Below, piece by piece: positions 46,944-56,482 of a stretch of 64,000 nt of DNA; position 1 is the stretch's first letter, and each line of letters opens with the position of its first letter. Made by a program: the position numbers and the translations under genes. The stretch comes from Suillus spraguei (lineage: Eukaryota > Basidiomycota > Agaricomycetes > Boletales > Suillaceae): the NCBI GenBank assembly GCA_016800925.1, contig JABCPU010000163.1:78469-142468 (forward strand), read 5' to 3'. Below the pieces are notes generated by a model, which saw only the letters and a list, made by a program, of their open reading frames with translations, ran no database searches and was not told where the DNA came from.

Positions 46944-48193
46944 ACCAGCTTAAGCTACCACACCTACTACAACAAAGAGCCGTATCATACCTCTGCTTTG
47001 TCGGGGACTGCATGGGTCACAGAACTTCTCACTGGACACCCCGAGCGCATCAGATGCGAGCTTGGGGTCCACAAGCACGTTTTCTATGTCCTTATCAACC
47101 TCCTTTGGCAAGCAGGATGCAGAGATTCCAGGCATGTACTGCTAGAAGAGCAGCTTGCTATATTTCTTTATGCATCTGTCACAGGGTCTCTCAATTTGCC
47201 ACCTTGGTGAATGCTTTCAACGATCAAATGAAACAATCTCAAAGTACGTATGTTGTTCTGTCCTGGTATTGAGCCTGACGTTTTTTTCAGGTATTTCAAA
47301 CGGGTTCTTTTCACATTCTCCTTCCCACCGATATATATGACATATGTCCACCTGCCCAATGTAGATAGCCCTTCTGCCCCCGAAATCACCCAAAACCCGA
47401 AGTTCTTCCCATTCTTTGTTGATGCTATTGGGGCTATTGATGGTACACATATTGCATGCCATCCTTTTGGGGAGGATTGGCATGCCGCTTGGGACTGCAA
47501 GGGTAACTTCACTCAAAACTGCCTTGCAGCATGTTCATTCAATCTATCCTTTACCTACATGTTGAGCGGTTGGGAGGGGTCAGCTGCAGATGCCCATCTC
47601 TATCATGATGCTCGTACTACCAATTTCAACATCCCAGAGGGAAAGTATTATCTTGCAGACGCTGGCTTTGGCTCATGTGATGAGCTATTGGTCCCATTTC
47701 GGGGCATGCATTATCATCTTGCAGAGTGGGGTCGTGCTAATACTTTGTATGATGTATTCTGCTAGTACCATCCATACTTATGTTCATGTTGTTACATAGG
47801 CCTCGCAATCGCCAAGAATTATTCAATTTGCATCATGCAATGCTTCGAAATGTTGTTGAGCGTATTTTTGGTGTTATCAAGCGCCAATTTCGTATCCTCC
47901 TCCTCCCGCCAGAGTATAATATGGGCATACAAGCACATATCCCTCCTGCCTTGTGTCTTGTGCACAATGTTATCCGAATTCACGATCCAAATGACATGAT
48001 GGACTATCGTGACATGTTAGACGAGCACTTTCAGACTGATACTGGAAGCCTTGCTAATAGTCCTCCTACTGAGCATGCACGTACTCGTGCGAGCCTCCAT
48101 TGTGACCAGATTGCTAGTGAGATGTGGGAGGAGTACAACAGGGAAAGGATTCAGAGGGGGGAGCAGGCAATCATAGAACCACTAGTACCGTAG
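46944..48193 (+). CDS. PIF/Harbinger DDE transposase (DDE_Tnp_4/HARBI1 type), N-terminus unclear, one frameshift
   Basis: Exon 1 reads KEPYHTSALSGTAWVTELL, GHPERIRCELGVHKHVF and EEQLAIFLYASVTG. An extra base near 47186 shifts the frame before LSICHLGECFQRSNETIS. Intron 1 is 47244-47290 and intron 2 47747-47799, both GT-AG. Exon 2 carries the first catalytic Asp in IGAIDGTHIAC and the second in GWEGSAADAHLY, then YYLADAGF. Exon 3 has PRNRQELFNLHHAMLRNVV and ERIFGVIKRQF with the catalytic Glu. It ends GEQAIIEPLVP with TAG at 48191-48193. No in-frame ATG is found upstream of KEPY (a TGA lies just before), so the N-terminus is lost or in an unseen exon. The protein would excise and insert the element together with the Myb-like partner. 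Confidence 0.85.
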
Positions 48194-48422
48194 TTGCATT
48201 AGTACCTGATTCAAAGTATCTCCATCAAATGATGACATTGTTGTCAGATCATCTGGCAAGCAAGATCAGACTCTCATTGATGATTATGATGCAAAGTATC
48301 ACCATCAAATGATGAGCAAGATCGGACTCTCATTGATGATTATGATCCATAGAAACAATGATATTGGTTTGTTATAAGTACAATACAAGAGAACACGACA
48401 CGACAAGGATATGAATGTGATG

Positions 48423-49642
48423 CTACTTTGAATGCTGCTCTAAAAACAACTGCCGAAGACTATCTTTCTCAATAGTGAGATAAATGTCAACAATGGCAAT
48501 GTCAGCCTGAAATTTATTTAAGATATTGAGTAGTTGCTTGTCCTCTAGACCCTCACTCTGCAACTGTTTCACTGCCTTCTGCCTATGCAAAGGGATAGGA
48601 TCCACTGATTGTGCCAAGGTGTTTGAGGTGTTGGCCTCAAGAGCAGTGGTTGCACGCTTGAACATTGAATTGAGACCGCCTATATTAGTTCCCATCTGCT
48701 GGTGGCCGCCAGCATTGTCAGGCATGCAGATTTCCCTGAATCTCCTGACTTCATTGAATGTAGGGGGTGGGTAACGAGAGCAAGCGTACTTTCGTCATCG
48801 TCAATCATTTTCCGTTTACTGGAAGCGATTGATGATGGTGCACTAACAAGGACTGACTAAAGGGGGGGTTGCTGTGCAGCGTTGAATGGAGGGAGGCACT
48901 CTGAGTTGATGTCGGTTGCATGCTGACCACCCGAAATGGAGCCGAATTCGATCCCATCAAGCGCATCTCCAAGGTCCATCATATGGACCTTGTCAAAGGA
49001 AGGGGAGGTGACTGCACTGTTAGTAGAAGTCGAAGAAATGATGGGACATGGTGTTGCGATGGTGGCAAAGAATGAGTTGTTGTTAGCTGCCTTGACAGGT
49101 ATGAGACCTTTCAGCGACTCATAGTGTTTCCAACCCTTGTCCCTGAGGTTTTTGGCCTTTGGATTTTTCTATCGGTACATAGTAGTTAGCATTGTCATAG
49201 TTGTTTGATGCGAATTAAAATAACTTTACCTTCACAAAGTCGGTCCACATGGTTTCTGACTCTGGAGTGATTAAAACCCCATGGTCCATACTGTAAGATA
49301 GTCCGGAAGTGTTGGCCACTTTATCAACGACATAATAATGAGTGCGGAGCTAAAACTCGATCATCAGTGAGAGTAAGGTGATATAGTAGTAGTACATACC
49401 CACCCCCATTTTGAATGACATGCTGCTGCTGTTTTGCTTGCACCCAAGCAAGGGTGTTTCTCCATTTCAGCAGCAGCAGCAGCCCAAAATGTGTTATCAA
49501 AGTTCATACCATCACCGCCTTGTGAACGGTTGGCGGTGACATACTCAATAAGCACAGTTTCATCTGCTTCCGTCCATACACACTGATCTCTCGATTCCGT
49601 TGACTCTGCCCCACCACGGGCACTTTTTCTGCTGCGAGACAT
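48423..49642 (-). pseudogene. Myb/SANT-like DNA-binding partner protein of the Harbinger element, degraded 3' part
   Basis: It starts at ATG 49642 (MSRSRKSARGGAESTE), followed by the trihelix/Myb-like domain: VWTEADETVLIEYVTANR, NFDNTFWAAAAAEMEKH and KTAAACHSKWG. An intron of about 50 bp ends in TTTTAG, then LRTHYYVVDKVANTSGLSYS, a second intron, and NLRDKGWKHYESL. A Ser/Thr-rich linker leads to a stop in a run of seven C (minus strand) near 48868. Beyond it, coding continues in other frames, including MPDNAGGHQQMGTNIGGLNS and a helical tail (LLNILNKFQADIAIVD) to 48423. At least one indel is needed to join them. In this transposon class the Myb-like protein binds the element ends and recruits the transposase. 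Confidence 0.75.
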
Positions 49643-50020
49643 CCTGTAAGAGTTGCGATGATGGATAGATTGTAGACGGGTAACGGGCATGCCTACTAGT
49701 ATTGACTGATTAAGGTTGGTCACACTGTGACCAGCATGGTGTAAAGATACAATCTAGCCTAGTCTGTAGATAAACCACGGCCTAAGCTAGTATGCGAGTC
49801 TTGCGCTCTACCTAGTCTGCTACTCTTGCGAGGCAAGAACGTTCGACCCTAAAGGGAATGCTAAGTTAGTATAGTCAAATAATGCCCAACCTGTGGTGCA
49901 AGACTGCCGTCGGAGGTAGCGAGATGCTAGTGGTGACCTCCGGTCCGTGGGAAACTAGCGGTAATACTAGCGGTAAGCGCGGGAAAGCGGTAGACAAGCG
50001 GTAGCGAAAGTGGTAAAACT

Positions 50021-50215
50021 GTGGTAGTGCGTGCGGTAAAACTGCGGTAGTGCGTGCAGTAAAACTGCGGTAGCGTGTGCAGTAAAACTGCGGTAAGGCG
50101 TGGGAAACTGGCGGTAAAACAAATGGTGAAGCATAGCGATGAAGCACGGGAAAGCGTAGCGCAAGCAGTGAAGCGCGGGAAAGTGTAGTGCAAGCGGTGA
50201 AGCGCGGGAAAGTGG
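50021..50215. repeat. Tandem repeats of about 23 bp and about 27 bp
   Basis: 50021-50100 has four imperfect copies of a 23-bp unit of the form GCGGTAGTGCGTGCAGTAAA plus ACT. 50125-50215 has about three copies of a unit containing CAAGCGGTGAAGCGCGGGAA. Unit-to-unit variation and the absence of unique spacers argue against CRISPR; this is a minisatellite inside LTR-like sequence. Confidence 0.8.
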
Positions 50216-50522
50216 TAAAGAGCGGTGGTGCGTGCGGCAGGAAAACAATTCTTAAGAGACAGTGACTTCAGCGAAAGACTTTATTCCGTTAGAGACAGTA
50301 GTGGTGACAATTCCTAAGTACCATGTGTACCATAGAGAGAAAAGTAAAAGTACCGGAATGTGCGAAGAGTCCTTTTTAACATGTGCCATGAACGGCCAGA
50401 ATACATAGTGAGAATGGTAGTGAGATAGAGATATTTAGCTAAGAGGCACGCAGCGAGCAAGCGGTGTCATGGAAGGTAAGGTAAGTCTCGCCGTAGCTTT
50501 AGTAACGGTGGAAACAAATATG

Positions 50523-50939
50523 CTATGCACCAATGGATCTTAGACGGAAATGGAATGGACAGGAGGACATCGGTAGCGAGATTTGGTAAGGGGCAAGGAT
50601 CCACGGAGCGAAAACAGTACTGGTGAAGCGAAAAGGGGTAATGCTCGCTATAGGGGTTTTCTCGGTAGCCGCTGTAGATGGTAACGAGACACTTGTGTAA
50701 AATGGCACTTTCATGGTCAGCGTGACTTTGTTCGCTACAACGGTATGATTATGAAAGTGTGAAATACAGATTCTAAACTTGCGTAAATAATGGTGGCCAA
50801 ACAGACTCTTAGCACCCTTTGCAACAGCCTTTTTGAGTGACCTGGCCTTCTCGGAGATAAATGACGAGATAGACTTAGATGATGAGTGTGACTGGGTAGA
50901 CGAAGCATCAGATGCCTTCTTTGTGAGCTTAGTTTTCAT
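50523..50939 (-). CDS. Hypothetical basic protein ORF, unknown
   Basis: A 138-codon minus-strand ORF whose first 50 residues are Ser- and Lys-rich and look like real protein (MKTKLTKKASDASS, SEKARSLKKAVAKGAKSLF). After about residue 55 the composition becomes unspecific and probably reads through a splice donor or non-coding sequence. It may be the 5' exon of a transposon or host gene whose remainder is lost. Function unknown, and coding status uncertain. Confidence 0.35.
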   Translation of the reverse strand: MKTKLTKKASDASSTQSHSSSKSISSFISEKARSLKKAVAKGAKSLFGHHYLRKFRICISHFHNHTVVANKVTLTMKVPFYTSVSLPSTAATEKTPIASITPFRFTSTVFAPWILAPYQISLPMSSCPFHFRLRSIGA

Positions 50940-51089
50940 GGGGAGATGACTCAGTGGACTTACTGGTCTCGAGTTTTTGCCTTGGCTTTATGGTAGTGAC
51001 TTGAGCTTATCTGCAGGGAAGTGTCAGCTCAATAAATTGCTAGAATGATTCACAGGGGTACAAAAGACATGACAGAAATCAGTATAGCA

Positions 51090-51335
51090 TTCACTTGTGA
51101 TCCTCAAGCTCTCAGAGGAAGGAAACACAGAGAATCAAACATGGTGTTCAATGGCTGTCACTCGGTTCCCGACTCGGAACATCATACCTGCCCAAACACT
51201 GCCGACCCACAGTGAATGGCCATGGTATGCTCAAGGGTACGACTATCCTACACCATACCCGTACCCTCCAAACCCATCAGCATAGAACCACGGTGTTACC
51301 CATACCTGTGCATTTCCCTACTTACAGTGAACATT
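51090..51335 (+). repeat. Repeat R, copy 2 (inverted relative to 39800-40044)
   Basis: It contains the 62-codon ORF at 51097-51285 with the same start (MILKLSEEGNTENQT) and end (PTPYPYPPNPSA) as copy 1, with about five amino-acid differences. The right end, GCATTTCCCTA, corresponds to the hAT-like terminus. Similarity stops sharply at both sides. Confidence 0.6.
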
Positions 51336-51736
51336 GTGATATGATGATGATGATATTTGGGTGCAATGTTCATCGGTGCCCTCTTATATAGATTTCTGGT
51401 GTATGGTCTTGTTGAATCCAAACCAAGTTACTCTTACCATATACCTCCATCAAAAGCCTCAACTTCATTGGTGGGATCATGGTCACTCCATCAGACTCAC
51501 ATCAGTCAGCATACAGAGGAATGAATTGCAATCATTGACTAATCTCCTGTAGAAAGACCTTAAAGAGGAAATAAATTCCTTCACATTGGCTATACATCAA
51601 TGTCTAAGACTTCTGCCATGTCATCACATGTCCGCCACCCTCAACCCAATGTTGGTTCCCAGCACAGCCAAAAGCACAAAGCAAAGAATAGTTGGGCTGT
51701 ACTTGTCATAATAAAGTCCTTCTGCCGACCGCTCTC

Positions 51737-51931
51737 TCAGACAAAGCGCTTGGTACACAAATCTGATAGCTGGTAGGCGATCGCAAGCAGTGCAGTGAGA
51801 GTGAATAGTGTAGCACTCATTAGGCCCCGCAGATCATCTGCAGGTACGAAGTTTAGCAACGTCGTAGCGATAGAGCCGATGAGCACCGCAAAGCTTGGCC
51901 ATTTCTGGCACAATGTCATTGTTACAACCAT
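51737..51931 (-). pseudogene. Fragment of a host membrane protein gene, cut by the palindrome
   Basis: Minus-strand reading contains CQKWPSFAVLIGSIATTLLN, then DDLRGLMSATLFTLTALLAI, two hydrophobic helices, followed by AYQLSDLCTKRF. It resembles, from memory only, the N-terminal membrane segment of small hypothetical proteins in agarics. The reading enters the palindromic element at 51920, so its natural start is lost. 51336-51736 contains no other supported gene. Confidence 0.4.
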
Positions 51932-54456
51932 GCAAAACTGGGGCTACTAAGAAGTCCTGGTCTTACATGGGGTTGTACCGGAGGGATGGAAAGTCAAAGG
52001 GGCTTGGCCTCAGCTCATACGCTGTGCCCCTTACCCGAGTATGTGCCCTTAATTTCGGATGAAGTCCAAGGGGAGTTATAGTGAAGTCCGGACGGAGTCT
52101 GGATGAACTCTGTAGGACAGGATAGCTCGATAGAGCTCCGAAGGACTTCCGGATGAGCGCGGGAATGCGCCGGAACTATTTCCGGATGGTAGGGAGTAAT
52201 GGTAAGACTACTGGAACTAGTTCCAAGTAGAATGGATGAAGGATGGACTCCTGGACAAAGTCCAGGGCAGGATAGGAGCAAAGCTCTGGAGGGAAAGATG
52301 ATTCATAGATGTCAGAGGATAGGATAGGATGGATCCAGAGGACCAGGGGTCCGAAGGTCCGGAGCTCGGAGGAGCGGATGATCGGATGATCGGATGAGCG
52401 TAGCTCTATGGATCTTAGGGGAGGTGTTAACTACTAGAGAGGAGTAGGTCCGGATATGGTGTAGAGGTAATATAGACTACTCCGGACGAGGTCCGGAATA
52501 GAAACAGACAGGATAAGACTACCACAGGTAGAGTCGGAGGTGAATCGGATGAGAGACAGGAAATGGACATAGTCCGAAAAGGATATAGGACGAAGGATCA
52601 AGGCTCCGGCCTAGGGAATGATCCCATAGGTCTGAGTCAGAAGCTTACAAGGGCTGGAGCCCAAGTGCGGGAATGGAAACGGATTTATATAGACATGGTA
52701 ACAAGATACAGAAGTCAAAGGGATATACAGAGGTAGGAAAGCAATGATCAGATTGAGGTCTGCAGGAGTTGTACTACAAGTTTATATACTGTAGGTAGCA
52801 TGCCAGAAGGCAAGTAAGGATAGTCCGAGGCTATGTTTGAGGCATTGCGGAACACAAGGCTATGAACTTGGAAATAAGACTTGTACGAAATATCTTATCA
52901 AGACAGAAGTCAAGATAACCGAAAGCCAGAGGTGCAGAGATAACCGAAAGCCAGACACAGGTATTTAACCTAAAAGGAGTGATGCGCAGGTGCGCTGGAA
53001 TAGTTTCGGATATGAGCATGGATCGGATATGGACACAGATCGGATGGGTGGATCAGATCGGATGGATGGACTAAGTCAGATATGGATTGGAGTGGATGGG
53101 TGGATTGGATATGTGAGCTGGATTGGATGGGTGGACTAGGATCCATGGACATCCAGACACCCAATCCATACATCCTAGTCCACCCATCCAATCCAGCTCA
53201 CATATCCAATCCACCCATCCACTCCAATCCATATCTGACTCAGTCCATCCATCCGATCTGATCCACCCATCTGATCTGTGTCCATATCTGATCCATGTCC
53301 ATATCCGATCCATGTCCATATCCGATCCGTGTCCATATCCGATCCATGCTCATATCCGAAACTATTCCCACGCACCTGCGCATCACTCCTTTTAGGTAAA
53401 ATACCTGTGTCTGGCTTTCGGTTATCTCTGCACCTCTGGCTTTCGGTTATCTTGACTTCCGTCTTGATAAGATATTTCGTACAAGTCTTATTTCCGAGTT
53501 AATAGCCTTGTGTTCTGCAATGCCTCAGACATAGCCTCGGACTATCCTTACTTGCCTTTTGGCATGCTACCTACAGTATATAAACTTGTAGTACAACTCC
53601 TGCAGACCTCAGTCTGATTCGTTGTTCCTACTTCTGTATATTCCTTTGATTACTCTATATCCTGTTATCATGTCTATATAACTCCATCTCCGTTCTTGCA
53701 CTTGGGCTCTGGCCCTTGTAAGCTTCTGACTCAGGCCTATGGGATCACTCCCTAGGCCGGAGCTTTGATCCTATGTCCTATAATCTTTTCTGACTTCGTC
53801 CATCTCTGTCTATCATCTGTTTCACCTCCGACTCTACCTTTGGTAGTCTTATACTGTCTGTTTCTATTCCGGACCTTGTCCGGAGTAGTCTATACTATCT
53901 CTACACCATATCCAGACCTACTCCTCTCTAGTAGCCAACACTTCCTCTAAAATCCACAGAGCTATGCTTGTCCAATCATCCAATCATCCGCTCCTCCGCT
54001 CCTCTGAGCTCCGGACCTTCAGACCCCTAGTCCTCCAGATCCATCCTATCCTATCCTCTGACATCTATGGATCATCTTTCCCTCTGGAGCTCTGCTCCTA
54101 TCCTGCCCTGGACTTTGTCCAGTGGTCCATCTTTTATCTGTTCTACTTGGAACTTGTTCCAGTAGTGGTTACCATTACTCCCTACCTTCCAGAAATAGTT
54201 CCGGCGCATTCCCGTGCTCATCTGGAAGTCCATTGGAGCTCTGTCAAGCTATCCTGCCTTAGAATTCATCTGGACTCTCCATCTGGACTTCATCAGAACT
54301 CTCCCTTGGACTTCATCTGAAATTAAGGGCACATACTTGGGTAAGGGGCACAGCACACGAGCTGAGGCCAAGCCCCTTTGACTTTACAACCCTCCGGTAC
54401 AACCCCATGTAAGACCAGGACTTCTTACTAATCTCCGGTTTTGCATGGTCGTAACA
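51920..54456. mobile_element. 2.5-kb near-perfect palindrome made of two head-to-head LTR-like arms
   Basis: The left arm (51920-53142) starts TGTTACAACCATGCAAAAC; the right arm (53172-54456) is its reverse complement and ends GTTTTGCATGGTCGTAACA. The arms meet around a loop of about 29 bp (53143-53171), where GACTAGGAT faces ATCCTAGTC. Arm sequence is rich in TCCGGA and related words, and the stretch GGGGCTTGGCCTCAGCTCAT with GTGCCCCTTACCCGAGTA resembles the LTR2 copy at 57290-57340. The TG-start is on the outside and no LTR-type end is seen at the centre, so two truncated LTRs joined tail to tail, or a foldback element, are both possible. No target duplication was found. Many ORFs here are mirror images and not genes. 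Confidence 0.85.
53255..53350. repeat. Tandem 18-bp repeat in the right palindrome arm
   Basis: About five imperfect copies of GTCCATATCCGATCCAT, giving repeated ISDPCPYP in translation on the plus strand. The left arm holds only one or two matching units (around 53005-53045), so the array expanded, or the left one contracted, after the palindrome formed. Confidence 0.75.
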
Positions 54457-54592
54457 CACAACAGATATCAGCAGGATGACCTCAGCAATCCAATAGAAAA
54501 AGTTTTACCAAACTCCGGTTTTGCATGGTCGTAACACACAACAGATATCAGCAGGATGACCTCAGCAATCCAATAGAAAAAGTTTTACCAAA
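54433..54592. repeat. Perfect 80-bp direct tandem duplication
   Basis: 54433-54512 and 54513-54592 are identical as far as I can compare by eye. Each starts CTCCGGTTTTGCATGGTCG and ends GTTTTACCAAA. The first copy includes the outer tip of the right palindrome arm, so the duplication arose after or during palindrome formation. Confidence 0.92.
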
Positions 54593-54593
54593 A

Positions 54594-55150
54594 ATGTGTG
54601 CTCATTTGCAAAGTATACCTTGGGCTCGATACAAACAGGCACTGCAATCCGCTTGCCAGATGGCGCAGTCCAGTCTCTTACCAGTAAACACTCATCCTCC
54701 CGTATGTTTTCCTTATCCAGGCCTACAGCCTCCTGCACCTCACCATCCTGCGCACATGGCAGGGCATTCGTATGTGCCTGTAAACGTTCACGCAGACGCT
54801 CATCTAATGCAGATGACGGCACAAGCGGGTTGATCAACACAGTCCTCTCTACCCTCGGCAGCTGTGGTAGCTTTAACAGTGGCGTGCATTTATCACATAG
54901 CTCTTCAGGAGTGTCGTTAGCCCTATCGTAAGATGTGCAGTCACATTCCTTCAGGGACTTTTCACAAAATGCGATAGCAGCTGCAATGTCCTCATGCAGT
55001 AGTCCCACATGCCGGTCCTCTTCTCTAGCAGGCGCCAAGTCCATCTCTTCATCTTCTTCACCCTCCAAGACAGGTTCAATATAAGAGTGTACAGGCAAAT
55101 CAGATGAATCAGGCGCAAGGGGCGAGAAGACTGGACTGCAGATCGGGTGT
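54594..55150 (-). CDS. Hypothetical acidic protein fragment, unknown family
   Basis: Open minus-strand reading with biased composition: SPLAPDSSDLPVHSYIEP, LEGEEDEEMDLAPAREEDRH, a Cys-rich part (CDCTSYDRAND, EELCDKCTPLL), then LVRDWTAPSGKRIAVPVCIE and VYFANEHTFLV. It runs into the 80-bp duplication at 54592, where the true C-terminus is lost. The composition looks like genuine protein rather than chance ORF. No domain is recognised; it could be a fragment of a retroelement gag or of a host gene. 55151-55559 has nothing further. Confidence 0.4.
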
Positions 55151-55559
55151 GTTCTTTGTGGGGCGCTCGACTGTAAGGTATCTCTGTATTGGGCTTCAGG
55201 ATATCAATTTCCACTGTATGGTGCACGTCACTTAGCCACCACTACTTTTGAACAGTGACCAAATCGGTCTGAGAAAATTTTTAAACCCTAACCCTACGTA
55301 GCTCATTGGTATACCTCTGCGCGTGCCACTCCAACGCTTTGATATTAGTTTGAAACATGTAGCACTACAGTAGACAATGACAATTTATTATGCAGATGTT
55401 GTTTTTACCAGTCTCTCATGCCCAAGAATCACAAGAAGGTAGCAGCTGCTCACACTAGGGCTGCATGATGGTCAGCTCCAACTGCCAAGCATCACAGTAA
55501 CTCCACTCTTCAATCCACCCCTACACAAACCCATTCTGAGTCGCAGGAACAAACAGCAG

Positions 55560-56482
55560 TGTAACAAACATATTGGCGCTGGGCTTAAAACCCCATCTTT
55601 TGACACTCGTCTCACGTCTACAGGAGTTACCACTTGTCCATGGCCATCTTACCCTTTAGCATTACCAGCAGCATCCCACATTTACCGCACACCATACCAA
55701 CTACCGCACCACATTCCATGTACCAATGTCCTCCCATGTCCTTGCCGTGTCCACATAGCTCCATTTGGTGCGTCGTTTGTTTGATGTTTGTTATCACTGA
55801 TTCCACAGCAAGCCTTATTACATGTTGCCTCATGCTGCAGCGCCTCGCGCTATGTTTACTTACAGCGGTTACTACACTCCAGTGCTACTGATCTCCCCTA
55901 GAGTATTTTGAGTACATACAATTTAGGATATAAGCACCGCATACCCCGCACGATACAGTACCTGATTTTACACCATTGCACATACTATAGGTCAGGATTA
56001 TTGTCTAGCTCTGGATCTACCCAGTAGTGGACATAGTCTTTAAAGTTTCCTTATCACTCGTTAATCTATCATGCTTGTTCTCCGTTACCACTGGCATACT
56101 GCTGGACTTTTGACTGAACTTCTCATGCACTGCTACTTTACTGCTGAAAGTACCACGGCTTTCTTTACTGTTTCTTCGCACCGCTCGCAGCTTTACTGTT
56201 ACCGCTGATATTATCGCTCGACATCGCTCGCTCGATGCAACTGTTTCTGACTATATCTCAACCATGGTAGCACCGCTACACACGACGCTAGTTCCAGCGG
56301 CATCATTGCTGACTGCAGTAACTTACCGCTGACCACGACACTTCTTTCGCACATAAGTTTGACTTGAACTTGAGCATACTAATAGGCATCCTCCTTTAGG
56401 GTCGAACACTCTTGTTCTCACAAGTGAAGCAGACTAGACGGAGCGCAAGACTCACATACTAACTTAGGAGGTAGTTTATCTA
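55560..56482 (-). mobile_element. LTR3-family LTR, truncated by the Gypsy element
   Basis: Reverse-oriented relative of 44160-45103, from TGTAACAAACATATTGGCGC to GGAGGTAGTTTATCTA. The last 20 or so bases of the LTR (toward TGTAAAGATAC) are missing because the Gypsy 5' LTR begins at 56483. They should reappear after the 3' LTR beyond this window, with ATCTA as target duplication. Confidence 0.8.

Larger units (their letters stand above)
46736..49739 (+). mobile_element. PIF/Harbinger DNA transposon (transposase plus Myb-like gene)
   Basis: A Harbinger transposase on the plus strand and a convergent Myb/SANT-like gene on the minus strand form the two-gene set typical of PIF/Harbinger elements. 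The 3' side appears to be cut by an LTR3-like sequence beginning TGTAAAGATAC at 49740. I could not identify terminal inverted repeats or the expected 3-bp TWA target duplication, so limits are set by the genes and by neighbouring elements. Confidence 0.75.
49740..51062 (+). mobile_element. LTR3-related LTR-like sequence with internal tandem repeats
   Basis: The first 130 bp, from TGTAAAGATACAATCTAGCC to GTTCGACCCTAAAGGG, closely follow the LTR3 start at 44160, but the rest is different. It is rich in GCGGTA words arranged in tandem (see 50021-50215). The 3' limit is uncertain; a TACA near 51062 is one possible end. No target duplication was found. It begins immediately after the Harbinger genes. 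Confidence 0.55.

Noticed and set aside
50021..50215. Regular short repeats resembling a CRISPR array
   Set aside because: Units are contiguous with no unique spacers, and the genome is eukaryotic; it is a minisatellite.
53071..53395. Open frames on both strands with repeated DMDRIWTW or SISDPCPYP words
   Set aside because: They come from the palindrome and its 18-bp tandem repeat, not from genes.
55285..55305. AAACCCTAACCCTA looks like telomeric repeat (TTAGGG)
   Set aside because: Only two units, deep inside LTR debris; too short for an interstitial telomere claim.
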